This document shows positions 1 through 8,405 of a stretch of 64,000 nt of DNA, one piece after another. The first letter of the stretch is position 1, and every line of letters begins with the position of its first letter. The DNA is from Methylobacterium oryzae. GTDB lineage: Bacteria; Pseudomonadota; Alphaproteobacteria; Rhizobiales; Beijerinckiaceae. The stretch spans positions 4,607,001-4,671,000 of the forward strand of contig NZ_CP090349.1 in NCBI RefSeq assembly GCF_021398735.1. Direction: 5' to 3'. The position numbers and the translations under genes are program-made. The notes under the pieces are model-generated. The model worked only from the letters and a program-made list of their open reading frames with translations. It did no database searches and was not told where the DNA came from.

Positions 1-942
1 ATCACCGACCAGGGGCGCGTGGTCGACACCGCGAACGGTCAGATCAGCCACAGCGAGGGCCAGGGCTACGGCATGCTGCTCGCCGTGGCGGCCGGTGATC
101 GGGTCAGCTTCGAGCGGATCTGGGGCTGGACCCGGGCCAATTTGATGGTCCGCGGCGACGAGTTGCTGGCGTGGCGCTGGTCACCCGACAAGCGTCCGGC
201 GGTCAGCGACATGAACAACGCCACCGACGGCGACATCCTGATCGCCTGGGCGCTCACCGAGGCGGCCGAGGCCTGGAACGAGCCGAGCTACCGGACCGCC
301 GCGCGCCGGATCGCCATCGAGTTCGGGCGCAAGACCATCCTGTTCCGGGACCCGCACGGGGCGCTGCTGCTGCCGGCGGTCTCGGGCTTCTCGGCGCGGG
401 AGCGCCCGGACGGTCCGCTGATCAACCTCTCCTACTGGATCTTCCCCGCCTTCCCGCGCCTCGCCCTCGTCGCGCCGGAATACGACTGGGCGGCCCTGAC
501 GCGCAGCGGCCTCGCCCTGCTGCGGCAGTCGCGCTTCGGTCCGAGCAACCTGCCCACCGAGTGGATCTCCGCCAAGGAGGCGCCGCGTCCAGCGACCGGC
601 TTCCCGCCGCTGTTCTCCTACAACGCCATCCGGATCCCGCTCTACCTCGTCTGGGCGGGACTGGTGCGGCCCGACGACCTCGCGCCGTTCCAGGCCCTGT
701 GGTCGGGCGCCGATCGGGAACGGCTGCCGATCGTCGACACCGGCGACGGGCGGAAGGTCGAGTGGCTCACCGAGGCCGGCTACATGGGGCTCCCGGCCCT
801 GGTGGCCTGCGCCCTCGACGGGACGCCCTTCCCCGAGGATGCGCGCGGCGACATCGGCAACCAGAACTACTACCCGGCCACTCTGAGCCTCCTCGCCCTG
901 ACCGCGGCCCGCATGCGTTACCCGTCATGCCTGAAGTCCTGA
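1..942 (+). CDS. bcsZ: Endoglucanase, glycoside hydrolase family 8 (BcsZ type), 5' end outside window
   Basis: A periplasmic cellulase that trims glucan during bacterial cellulose synthesis. The reading frame is open from the first base, so the N-terminus lies upstream. The visible part carries the GH8 acid motif HSEGQGYGM (the Glu is the expected proton donor, near base 55) and the GH8 signature ATDGDILIAW with its conserved Asp residues. An Asn/Tyr-rich end (GNQNYYPATLSLLAL) is also present. The stop codon lies 16 bases inside the next gene, so the two are co-transcribed and probably translationally coupled. A TPR protein and a BcsN-like protein follow, which supports a cellulose operon whose bcsA/bcsB genes would lie upstream. 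Family assignment is firm; the role in cellulose synthesis rather than degradation comes from context. Confidence 0.9.
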   Translation: MTDQGRVVDTANGQISHSEGQGYGMLLAVAAGDRVSFERIWGWTRANLMVRGDELLAWRWSPDKRPAVSDMNNATDGDILIAWALTEAAEAWNEPSYRTAARRIAIEFGRKTILFRDPHGALLLPAVSGFSARERPDGPLINLSYWIFPAFPRLALVAPEYDWAALTRSGLALLRQSRFGPSNLPTEWISAKEAPRPATGFPPLFSYNAIRIPLYLVWAGLVRPDDLAPFQALWSGADRERLPIVDTGDGRKVEWLTEAGYMGLPALVACALDGTPFPEDARGDIGNQNYYPATLSLLALTAARMRYPSCLKS

Positions 943-2936
943 CCGGTCGTCCGCCGGCACGCCTGCGACCGGCCGCGCCCTGCCTCCTGATGCTGGCGCT
1001 GTCCACCGCGCCGGCCGCCGCGCAGGTCGACGCGCGACCCGGTCCCGCGCCGCAGTCTCCCGCCGCGCCGACACGGTCCGAGCCCCGCATCGTCTACGGC
1101 GACGGCCCGCGCGCGCCGGCGATCCTGGCCGACCCGGCCACGTCGCGCACGACCGACATGGTCGACGAGAGCGCGCTGCGCTACTACGCGGCCCAGAAGC
1201 AGACGACTCGGATGAAGGCCGAGATCGCCCGCCTGAAGCGGCTCTATCCCGGCTGGAACGAGCCGCCGGACCTCAACGCGCTGCAGCCGAGCCCGCCCGA
1301 AGAGGCGCCCCTGTGGGACCTCTTCACCGCGGGGCGGTTCGACGACCTCCGCGCGGCGATCGTCGCGCGCAGGTCGATCGACCCCGCGTGGCAGCCCTCC
1401 GAGGAGCTCGCGCGCAAGCTCCGCCGGGCCGAGTTCCGGTCCCGGATCACGGCGCTCACCGGCAAGGACGCCGACGCGATCATCGACCTCTACCGCGCCG
1501 ATTCCGGCGCCCTCGATCCGCTCGACGTCCAAAGCATCTGGATGGTCGCCGACGCCCTGGGCGATACCGGCTCGGGCGACGAGGCCTTCGAGCTCTACAA
1601 GTCGATCCTCGACGGCAACGCCGATTCCGGCGTGCGCCTCGCCACCATCCAGAAGGCGATGGCGCATCTGCGCATGGCGCAGGCGGAGCGCCTGATCGAG
1701 ATGGGGCACCGGGGCGCGAACGGGGCCTCGGAATTCGACGCGATCCGCCTCGACATCACCCGTGCCCGGATCGCGGCCTTCCTGCACGAGGAGAGCGCCG
1801 AGACCCCGACCCCCGCCGATCTCGCGGCCTTCCAGGCCGTCGCCCGCAAGAGCGGCGATCCCACCCAGACGAGCCTCCTCGGCTGGTACGCCTACAAGCG
1901 CCGCCAGTTCCGGGAGGCGCTCGAATGGTTCAAGCAGGCGATCGCCCGGGGCGGCGACGCGATGGTCGCCCACGGGCTCGCCCTGACCCTGCGCCAGCTC
2001 GACATGGCGCGCGAGGCCGAGGAGGTCGCCTACGCGTGGCGCGACAAGTTCGTGGGCAACGAGCTGCTCTACATCGACATCCTGGAGCAGAAGCTGACGC
2101 TGCCCCGCCCGCCCGCGATCGAGCCCGCGCGCATCGCCCGCTACGCCCAGGTCGTGACGGCCTCCACCTCGGGCGAAGGCGCCCAGGGGCTGGCGTGGTA
2201 CGCCTACAATTCCTGCCAGTTCGACACGGCGCTGGAGTGGTTCCAGCGGGCCGTCGCCTGGATGCCGAGCGAGGGGACCGTCTTCGGCTACGCCCTCACG
2301 CTGCAGCGTCTGAAGCGGCAGCGTCCGTACCTCGAGGTCGTGAACCGCTACGACGGCCTCTTCGCGAAGGTGGTCGACCTGCTGTTCCGCGAGAATGCCG
2401 GCGGGTCGCCGCTGCCCTGCGACCCCGTGCCCGCCGCCGCCGGGCCCGCACCCGGGCGGCACGCCGCGCCCGCGGCGCGGGTCGAGACGCCGCCGATCAA
2501 CCGGGTGCCGCGGCCGGACCTGCCGCCGGCCGGCGCGGACGCCAAGCCCCTCGCCGTACAGCGCAACGAGTTTCCCCTGGCGGTCTCCATGGAGAACGCG
2601 CTCCGCTACCCGCCGCCGGGGCTCGTGCGGGTCCTGGCCGAACCCGTTCCCGCGGGGACCTACGCCCGCGAGCCCGCGACCCCGGCGCCGCCCCTGGTGG
2701 CCCGGCGCGTGCCCGGCGCGGGCCCGATGCCTTATGAGCGGTTCGGCTACGCCCTGCTCCCGGACTATCGCGGCGTCGACAAGCCCGAATTCCTGTCGCC
2801 GCCCGCCGCCGGGACCCTGTGGCAGGACCAGCAGGCCGAGCGCGGGCGACCCGAGAATTCCGAGGCGAAGCGGTTCCAGCTGCCCGCGCGCTCGGCCTAC
2901 GACACCTCCGCCACGACCGAGCGGACCACCCCGTGA
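927..2936 (+). CDS. Cellulose-operon tetratricopeptide-like secreted protein
   Basis: A predicted periplasmic or exported protein of 669 residues. The ATG at 927 is followed by a signal-peptide-like stretch (residues about 10-31, CLLMLALSTAPAAAQ). Helical TPR/Sel1-like units are visible around residues 316-350 (GWYAYKRRQFREALEWF) and 421-455 (AWYAYNSCQFDTALEWF). The C-terminal third is proline-rich. Overlap with bcsZ on one side (16 bases) and with the bcsN-like gene on the other (GTGA) indicates one operon. TPR proteins of cellulose operons usually form part of the secretion or scaffold apparatus (BcsC type), but no outer-membrane beta-barrel is evident here. The role is therefore inferred from context. 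Confidence 0.75.
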   Translation: MPEVLTGRPPARLRPAAPCLLMLALSTAPAAAQVDARPGPAPQSPAAPTRSEPRIVYGDGPRAPAILADPATSRTTDMVDESALRYYAAQKQTTRMKAEIARLKRLYPGWNEPPDLNALQPSPPEEAPLWDLFTAGRFDDLRAAIVARRSIDPAWQPSEELARKLRRAEFRSRITALTGKDADAIIDLYRADSGALDPLDVQSIWMVADALGDTGSGDEAFELYKSILDGNADSGVRLATIQKAMAHLRMAQAERLIEMGHRGANGASEFDAIRLDITRARIAAFLHEESAETPTPADLAAFQAVARKSGDPTQTSLLGWYAYKRRQFREALEWFKQAIARGGDAMVAHGLALTLRQLDMAREAEEVAYAWRDKFVGNELLYIDILEQKLTLPRPPAIEPARIARYAQVVTASTSGEGAQGLAWYAYNSCQFDTALEWFQRAVAWMPSEGTVFGYALTLQRLKRQRPYLEVVNRYDGLFAKVVDLLFRENAGGSPLPCDPVPAAAGPAPGRHAAPAARVETPPINRVPRPDLPPAGADAKPLAVQRNEFPLAVSMENALRYPPPGLVRVLAEPVPAGTYAREPATPAPPLVARRVPGAGPMPYERFGYALLPDYRGVDKPEFLSPPAAGTLWQDQQAERGRPENSEAKRFQLPARSAYDTSATTERTTP

Positions 2937-3922
2937 GGCGCGCGGCGATCCGTACGGCCCGGCTCTGCGCCCTGGCGTGTCTCCTGCTGCCCGCCGTCGC
3001 GCGGGCGCAGACGGTCCCGGTCCTGACCCTGCCCGGCGCCGGGACGCTGACCGCGGTGATCGAGACGCGCGAGCGCGACGGGTTCGACCAGCGGCTGCGC
3101 TATGCCGGCGGCGACGGTCGCAACCACGCCGAGATCGCCCTGCGCCGGGAGACCGCCGACCTGCTCCTCGCCTTCCCGCCGCGGCTGGCCAAGCCCAGCG
3201 AGTTCGGGATCGCGGGGGAGATCGCCGTCCGGTTTCCCGGGCAGGCGATGACGGTGCGGCCGCCGCTGCGGAACGCCTACGGCCCGGTGGGCATCGCGCT
3301 CGGCGCCGACTGCCTCTACGCGTGGCAGTGGATCGAGGGCGGACGCGGCGTCGCGTCCGCCGGCGGGCAGCCGCCCGCTCTGTTCCAGGCGGAGCCGCTC
3401 GCGCGCCGCGCGATCTCCCTGCGGATCCGGCTGTGCCGCACCGCCGAGGCCAGCCTCGGCGACCTCGTGCGGGCGGTGGAGGGCCTCAGGATCGCCCTGC
3501 CCGGCATCCGCCCCCCGCTGGTTGTCGCGCGTGTCCCGCCGCGTCGGGTCGCGCCGCGGGCCGCCGTCCGCCGCCCGAGCCGGCCGCCCGCGGCCGAGGC
3601 ACGCCGAGACGAGGTTCCGCCGGTGCGGACGCCGGCCGCGTCACCGCCGCAGGTGCCCGTGGCGTCGCCCGTCGCACCACCCGCGGCGCCGCCCGTCGCG
3701 CCGCCGGCACCGTCCCCGAGCGCCGGGGCGCCGGATCAGAAGCGCTACATCGTGCCGCCGACCCCCCAGACCCCCGCACCGGTGCTGACGGAGCCGGGCG
3801 GCCAGCGCTACATCACCGAGGGGAGCGGCAGTGGGATCGCACCGAAGCCGGCGCCGGGGCAGGCCCCCGGCGAGACCTTCTTCCGCGACCTGCCGCCGGA
3901 GGCCTATCGGCCGCCGAACTGA
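2933..3922 (+). CDS. bcsN: Cellulose biosynthesis protein BcsN-like
   Basis: A 329-residue secreted protein beginning at a GTG that overlaps the stop of the preceding gene (GTGA). The N-terminus has a signal peptide (ALACLLLPAVARAQ). Residues about 25-200 resemble BcsN, a small family confined to alphaproteobacterial cellulose operons: an Ile/Val-rich strand with TRERDGFDQ, then RNAYGPVGIALG and CLYAWQWIEG, then an arginine-rich strand SLRIRLCR. The C-terminal third is a low-complexity Pro/Ala linker ending in SGIAPKPAPGQAPGE, which is probably disordered. The biochemical function of BcsN is not established. Assignment rests on remembered family motifs plus position behind bcsZ. Confidence 0.7.
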   Translation: MRRAAIRTARLCALACLLLPAVARAQTVPVLTLPGAGTLTAVIETRERDGFDQRLRYAGGDGRNHAEIALRRETADLLLAFPPRLAKPSEFGIAGEIAVRFPGQAMTVRPPLRNAYGPVGIALGADCLYAWQWIEGGRGVASAGGQPPALFQAEPLARRAISLRIRLCRTAEASLGDLVRAVEGLRIALPGIRPPLVVARVPPRRVAPRAAVRRPSRPPAAEARRDEVPPVRTPAASPPQVPVASPVAPPAAPPVAPPAPSPSAGAPDQKRYIVPPTPQTPAPVLTEPGGQRYITEGSGSGIAPKPAPGQAPGETFFRDLPPEAYRPPN

Positions 3923-3957
3923 GTTCAGGTCCGGGCGCCCGCCTCGGATCTGAGCCG

Positions 3958-4299
3958 TCAAAGCACGAAACGCCCGAGCTCGTTCGCCGGGAAGGTTCGG
4001 AAGCGCCGGTATCCGCCCTGCACGGCCTGGGCGAGGGACGCGACGCCCGCGAGATCGCCCGCCTCGGCCCTGCGGGAATCCGCTTCGGTCAGGACGAGGC
4101 CCACCGTGATCGAGACCGCGCTGATCGCGACCGGCACGGCGAGAACGTGTCGGCCGGTCAGCCCGTCGGAGGCGACCACGTCGACCGCGTAGAGGCTGAA
4201 CAGGTAGGCGCGCTCCGCGATCAGCGTCCGCGCCTCCGCCAGGACGTAGCGCGGCTCCTCCCCCGGCACCCGGCGATATCGGGAGATGTCCGGTGCCAT
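3958..4299 (-). CDS. Hypothetical protein downstream of the DUF2336 gene
   Basis: A 113-residue predicted protein with an ATG start and a GGGGGAG stretch just upstream. It lies 41 bases behind the DUF2336 gene on the same strand. It has a hydrophobic middle (residues about 55-75, VLAVPVAISAVSITVGLVLTE) that could be one membrane segment, preceded by an Arg/Glu-rich N-terminus. No family is recognised. It may be the last gene of the transglycosylase/DUF2336 operon. Confidence 0.5.
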   Translation of the reverse strand: MAPDISRYRRVPGEEPRYVLAEARTLIAERAYLFSLYAVDVVASDGLTGRHVLAVPVAISAVSITVGLVLTEADSRRAEAGDLAGVASLAQAVQGGYRRFRTFPANELGRFVL

Positions 4300-4340
4300 C
4301 GCTCCCCCGAGCGCCGAGCCTTGGCGGATCCAGGCGGCGA

Positions 4341-5852
4341 TCAGGCGGCGATGCGCTCCGGCTTATCCTCGCTCGCGGCCGGCTCCGGCCCGGCGGGGTC
4401 CCGGCTGGCGCGGAAATGATCGAGGATGCTGTCGCCCAGACCGTCGAGCACGAGGTCGGTCGCGGCCTGGACCTCCGGGTCGACCTCCTCGGGCCGGTAC
4501 CAGGCCAGGATCTGCTCGGGCAGCGCGTCGAGGATCGCGCCCACCGGGTTGACCGGCTCGGCCTCGGCAGGGCCGTCCGCGGCGTCGGCGATCGCCACGA
4601 CGACCGGGGTCGCCGTATCGCTCTCCTCCGCGAAGGCGGTCCGGCGCTGGCTCTCCAGGGCGGCGCGCCACGCGGCGTCGGCGGCCTCGGCCTCCCGGCG
4701 GGCGGTCTCGCGCGCCAGTGCCTGGGCGGCGATGGCGCGGGCCACCTCGCGCGCCTCGTCGCGGGCCGCCTCGGCCTCGTAGCGGTTGAGCAGCGTGATG
4801 ACCGGGTGCATCTCCGGATCCGACAGGTCGCCGCAGGCTCCGATGGCGGATTCGATGAGGCGCCGCGACAGGCCGGTGCCCCGGACCGGGGCCGCCGCGC
4901 GGGCGAGTTCCTGCCAAGCGGAGAGCGCCGCCTGCATCGCCGGCAGGAGCGCTTCGGGCAGCCCGGCGCGGTCGTGCAGGTCCGCGAACAGGCGCGGGTC
5001 GCGCATGGCCCGGGCGACTCCGGCATGATCCTGCCCCGACAGGTCGGCCAGGGCGGCGAGCGCGAAGTCCGTCCGGCCCGAGAGCACGGCGCGCAGGATC
5101 AGGCCCGCGGTCAGCTGCCGGGTCGCGCGCAGGTGCGTCACCAGCCGCGTCACGGCGGCCGCGCCGAAGCCCTCGCAGGCCTCGAGCGCGACGCGCTCGC
5201 CGGCCTCGCGGCTCATCCGGTCCAAGCGCTCGGCGCCGAGCCAGGCGCGGTCGGTGACGAAGCCGGTGAGCGCCCGCGCCACCGCGATCCCGAGGGCGTG
5301 GCGCACCTCCGGCGGCAGGTCGGCGCGGGCGAGGAGCGCCTCGCGCAGGGCGGCCTCGTCGCCGCGGCGCTCGATCATGCGCAGCATCCGGCCCGCGGTG
5401 ATCTTCGCCGTCGGATTGGCCGCGAGTACGACCAGCGTGTCGGTCTCGCCGATCTCCGCCAGGGCGCCCGCGACCGCGTGCGAGAGGTGGTGCCGGGCGG
5501 CGATCACCGCGCGGGTGGCCTCGTCGCCGAGGGCGGCCGCGTCCACGAGGTCGGCGTCGGTGAGGACCGGCGAGCGGGCGAGCACCGGCCGCGCCACCTC
5601 GGGAACGTCGGAGGACAGAGCGACGACCAGCGGGCGCGGCGCCCGCGCCGAGGCCGCGCAGGTCTCGGCGAGCGCCCGGCGCACCAGCGGCGACGGGTCG
5701 TCGAGGAGCGCGAGCAGCGCGGTCTTGGCCTCCCAGGCCGCGTCGGCGCCCAGGTCGCCGTAGAGGTAGGTCCGGGCCAGCGTCGCGGTCGCCTCGGCCC
5801 GGCGCTCGGCCGAGGCGTCCTGCGTCCAGGCCAGAAAGTCGCGGATGATCAT
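4341..5852 (-). CDS. DUF2336 domain-containing protein (HEAT-like repeats)
   Basis: A 503-residue soluble protein of the alphaproteobacterial DUF2336 family, made of alpha-helical HEAT-like repeats of unknown function. The start is MIIRDFLAW, whose ATG overlaps the stop of the upstream transglycosylase (ATGA), so the two are probably translationally coupled. Repeats are recognisable as helix pairs such as DDPSPLVRRALAETCA and SSDVPEVARPVLARS in the first 200 residues. The C-terminal half contains an Ala/Glu/Arg-rich helix (residues about 335-375), then an acidic tail. A longer frame upstream of this start runs antisense or out of frame to the transglycosylase and is not real. Confidence 0.8.
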   Translation of the reverse strand: MIIRDFLAWTQDASAERRAEATATLARTYLYGDLGADAAWEAKTALLALLDDPSPLVRRALAETCAASARAPRPLVVALSSDVPEVARPVLARSPVLTDADLVDAAALGDEATRAVIAARHHLSHAVAGALAEIGETDTLVVLAANPTAKITAGRMLRMIERRGDEAALREALLARADLPPEVRHALGIAVARALTGFVTDRAWLGAERLDRMSREAGERVALEACEGFGAAAVTRLVTHLRATRQLTAGLILRAVLSGRTDFALAALADLSGQDHAGVARAMRDPRLFADLHDRAGLPEALLPAMQAALSAWQELARAAAPVRGTGLSRRLIESAIGACGDLSDPEMHPVITLLNRYEAEAARDEAREVARAIAAQALARETARREAEAADAAWRAALESQRRTAFAEESDTATPVVVAIADAADGPAEAEPVNPVGAILDALPEQILAWYRPEEVDPEVQAATDLVLDGLGDSILDHFRASRDPAGPEPAASEDKPERIAA

Positions 5853-6970
5853 CGACCGCTCCGGGGGGCGAACAGGCTGGTCCTGCTGCCGGACATGGAC
5901 GCCGCGGCCGCGAGGTCCGCGGGTCGGCGGGGCGGCAGCGGCGGATTGAGGAGGGCGGCGCCCGGCGGCGTCGCCGCCGGTCCGGCCGTTGCGCCCATGA
6001 CGGCACCCGTGATGGCACCCGTGACGGCGGGCTCCGCGATGGCGACGCGCGGTGGCGGCTCGGCGTCGGAGCGCGGGAAATAGGTCGGCGCCGCGTGCTG
6101 CAGCGGCGCGGCGCTGTTGCGCGCCTGCCAGAGACGGGCCGCGGCGTCGGAGGCCGCGCCGCGCTGGTCCGTCTGGAACAGGCTGCGCAGGTCCGAGGTC
6201 CCGCCGAACGCGGTCGCCGCGCTGGCGTAGGCCGAGACGGCCTGCGGCGCCGCGGCGCCGTCCTGGCGCAGGCCGGTCAGGTCGGTGGCGGCGGCGCCCT
6301 GGGCCGCCGCCGAGAGGCTGGCATAGAGTTCGGCAGCACTCCGCGGCCGGCCGGCGCGGTCGTAGAACAGCGCCCGGTTGGCACCGGCCGCCTCCGGCAG
6401 GTCGAGGGCGGCGGCGCGCTCGGGGAAGGCGCGGGCGGTCGAGATCAAAGCGGCCGCGCCCTTCGCGCCCAGCACGTGGGCCGCGTAGAGATCGCCCGCG
6501 GTCGGCTCGCGGCCGAGGGCGCCCGTGAGGGCGTCGGCGTTCTGCTGGGTCAGCGCGCCGGCCAGCGTCGCGGAGATCTTGGGATCGCGGCGCAGGTCGA
6601 GGATCGCCTGCCGCTGGCCCGCGTCGGGAACCGTGTAGGTGCCGTCCGACTGCCGGGTGATCGCGTCGGCCTGCGCCTGCAGGCCGAGCCGCGGCCCGGC
6701 ATTCTTCATCACGCCGAGCCAGGTCTGCTCGATGAACTGGAACAGGCCGGTGGCCGAGGAGGTGCCGGCCTTGGCGGCGGGATCGAGGGCGGATTCCCGC
6801 CGCGCCGTGGCGAGGAGATAGTCGAAGCCGACGCCGCTCGCCGTCGCCCCGTCGCGGATGGCCTGGACCACCGGCCCGGAGGCGGGCGTGCCCGGCAGCG
6901 CCCGCGCCTGGGGCGGCGGGCTCTCCGGTGGGCTCGACGGCGTGGTGAACAGGAACATCCGGGCGGGCAC
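5849..6970 (-). CDS. Lytic transglycosylase, SLT-domain protein
   Basis: A 373-residue peptidoglycan-cleaving enzyme. The SLT fold is seen at residues about 45-135: the catalytic Glu is probably E59 in ARRESALDP, followed by the family motif SSATGLFQFIEQTW at 71-84 and later AAHVLGAKGA. The N-terminus is short and proline-rich, with no clear cleavable signal peptide. The region after residue 180 is Ala/Gly-rich and low in complexity. The gene is coupled by ATGA overlap to a DUF2336 gene. Such proteins occur with flagella and secretion systems, but no such genes are present here. Confidence 0.85.
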   Translation of the reverse strand: MPARMFLFTTPSSPPESPPPQARALPGTPASGPVVQAIRDGATASGVGFDYLLATARRESALDPAAKAGTSSATGLFQFIEQTWLGVMKNAGPRLGLQAQADAITRQSDGTYTVPDAGQRQAILDLRRDPKISATLAGALTQQNADALTGALGREPTAGDLYAAHVLGAKGAAALISTARAFPERAAALDLPEAAGANRALFYDRAGRPRSAAELYASLSAAAQGAAATDLTGLRQDGAAAPQAVSAYASAATAFGGTSDLRSLFQTDQRGAASDAAARLWQARNSAAPLQHAAPTYFPRSDAEPPPRVAIAEPAVTGAITGAVMGATAGPAATPPGAALLNPPLPPRRPADLAAAASMSGSRTSLFAPRSGR

Positions 6971-7047
6971 GGTGCTGGAGACCGCCCGAACCTGCGCCCG
7001 CTATGGTAAACAAGTCCTCAATCGGCCGCGCGCGACCGGTTCCTGTT

Positions 7048-7677
7048 TCAGGACCCGGTGAACTCCCCCGCGCCCTTCGGTCGGCGCATCTGGAAGCGCG
7101 TGTCGGCGGTTGCGTGGAAGTAGTCGAAGTACCCGCCGCGCATGATCGGGTGCATCGCCGCCGTATCGACCATTCCGTCCGCAACGTACCGCTCGTCGAC
7201 GTAGATCGACACCACCTGCCCGATCACCAGGAAGTTCTCCGCCTCCCCGCCCGAGAGGGGCACCAGCGGCACGGTCTGGAGCCACCGGCACTCCAGGGCC
7301 GCCGGCGAGGCGGCCACGCGCGGCGGCCGCACCTTCTGCGAGGGCGCGGTCTCCAGGTTGGCGAAGGCGAACTCGCTCGTTCCGCGCGGCAGCGGCGCCG
7401 AGGAATCGTTCATCCCGTCGCGCAGGTCCCAGGTGGCGAGACTGCAGACGAACTCCCGGCCCTCCTCGGCGAAGGTCATCGCGTCCTTCCGGCCCGAGGA
7501 GGAGAACGCGACCATGTTGTCGGCCACGGCGTTGAAGAACGAGTAGGGCGCGAGGTTGAGCGCGCCCGCGCGGTTCATGGCGCTGATCCAGCCGATCGGT
7601 CGCGGCGCGACGATGGCCTTCAGCGGGTTGTGCGGGAGGGCGCGCGACTCGCGCGGCAGGTCGAGGTCGTAGTGCAC
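7048..7677 (-). CDS. Flavin reductase-like protein (flavoredoxin family)
   Basis: A 209-residue FMN-binding split-barrel protein of the flavin reductase-like superfamily. The motifs APRPIGWISAMNRAGALNLAPYS (in part) and FVCSLATWDLRDGMN are characteristic of these NAD(P)H:flavin or flavin-binding proteins. The GTG start at 7677 is preceded by GAAGGGA seven bases upstream. The gene begins 12 bases after the nitroreductase stop on the same strand, so both flavoenzymes are probably co-expressed. The substrate cannot be told from sequence. Confidence 0.85.
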   Translation of the reverse strand: MHYDLDLPRESRALPHNPLKAIVAPRPIGWISAMNRAGALNLAPYSFFNAVADNMVAFSSSGRKDAMTFAEEGREFVCSLATWDLRDGMNDSSAPLPRGTSEFAFANLETAPSQKVRPPRVAASPAALECRWLQTVPLVPLSGGEAENFLVIGQVVSIYVDERYVADGMVDTAAMHPIMRGGYFDYFHATADTRFQMRRPKGAGEFTGS

Positions 7678-7688
7678 GGCCGGTCCCT

Positions 7689-8252
7689 TCAGAGGTAGGT
7701 GACGATCTCGTCGAGGGCCGGCCGCGGCCGGTCGGAGGGCACCTCGCGCGCCCGGCCGATATGGACGAAGCCGGCGAGCTTCTCGGTGGGCGCGAGGCCG
7801 AGGGCGTCGAGCACGCGGCGGTCGTAGGCGCACCACTCGGTCAGCCACGACGTGGCGAAGCCGGCGGCGTTCGCGGCGATCACGAGGTTCATGGTGGCGG
7901 CACCGGCGGAGAGCACCTGCTCCCAGTCCGGGATCTTCACGTGCGGGCCCGCCCGCGAGACCACCGCGACGACGACCGGCGCGTGGGTCAGGCGGGCGCG
8001 TTCCTGCGCGAGCCGCTCGGGCGCCGCGTCGGGATTGTCGGCCGCGAAGGTCGCCGCGATGACCTCGCCAACCTTCGCCCGGGCCTCGCCGGCGATGACG
8101 ATGAAGCGCCAGGGCGCGAGCTTGCCGTGGTCGGGCACCCGCGAGGCGGCCGTCAGGATGGATTCCAGCTGCGCCCTGTCGGGCCCGGGCTCGTCCAGCA
8201 GCGCCGGCGGCACCGAGCGTCGGGTCTTCAGGAGATCGAGGGTGGCGGTCAT
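7689..8252 (-). CDS. Nitroreductase family protein
   Basis: A 187-residue FMN-dependent nitroreductase of the small YdjA-like type. Visible motifs are RRSVPP near the N-terminus, SRVPDHGKLAPWRFIVI (phosphate/FMN contacts) at about residues 37-53, and GAATMNLVIAANAAGFATSW at about 118-137. Length matches the YdjA subgroup. The start at 8252 gives the expected MTATLDLLKTRRS beginning. It forms a two-gene unit with the flavin reductase and diverges from a secreted-protein gene across a 153-bp intergenic region. Confidence 0.85.
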   Translation of the reverse strand: MTATLDLLKTRRSVPPALLDEPGPDRAQLESILTAASRVPDHGKLAPWRFIVIAGEARAKVGEVIAATFAADNPDAAPERLAQERARLTHAPVVVAVVSRAGPHVKIPDWEQVLSAGAATMNLVIAANAAGFATSWLTEWCAYDRRVLDALGLAPTEKLAGFVHIGRAREVPSDRPRPALDEIVTYL

Positions 8253-8405
8253 GCGCTCCGTCCCGGTATCGCGTCCCGACCGGGATGTGGCATGCGCGGG
8301 CCGCCGGTGGAAGAGCGGCCTTGCCGCCGCCACGGTCGGGAGTCAGAGGCAGGCCCGGACGATCCGGTGTCGCGACCGGCGAGACGAGCAGAGAAGGGCC
8401 GACCG

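Noticed and set aside
918..2462. A 514-residue open frame on the minus strand
   Set aside because: It lies wholly opposite the TPR protein, lacks any domain and is typical of antisense frames in GC-rich DNA.
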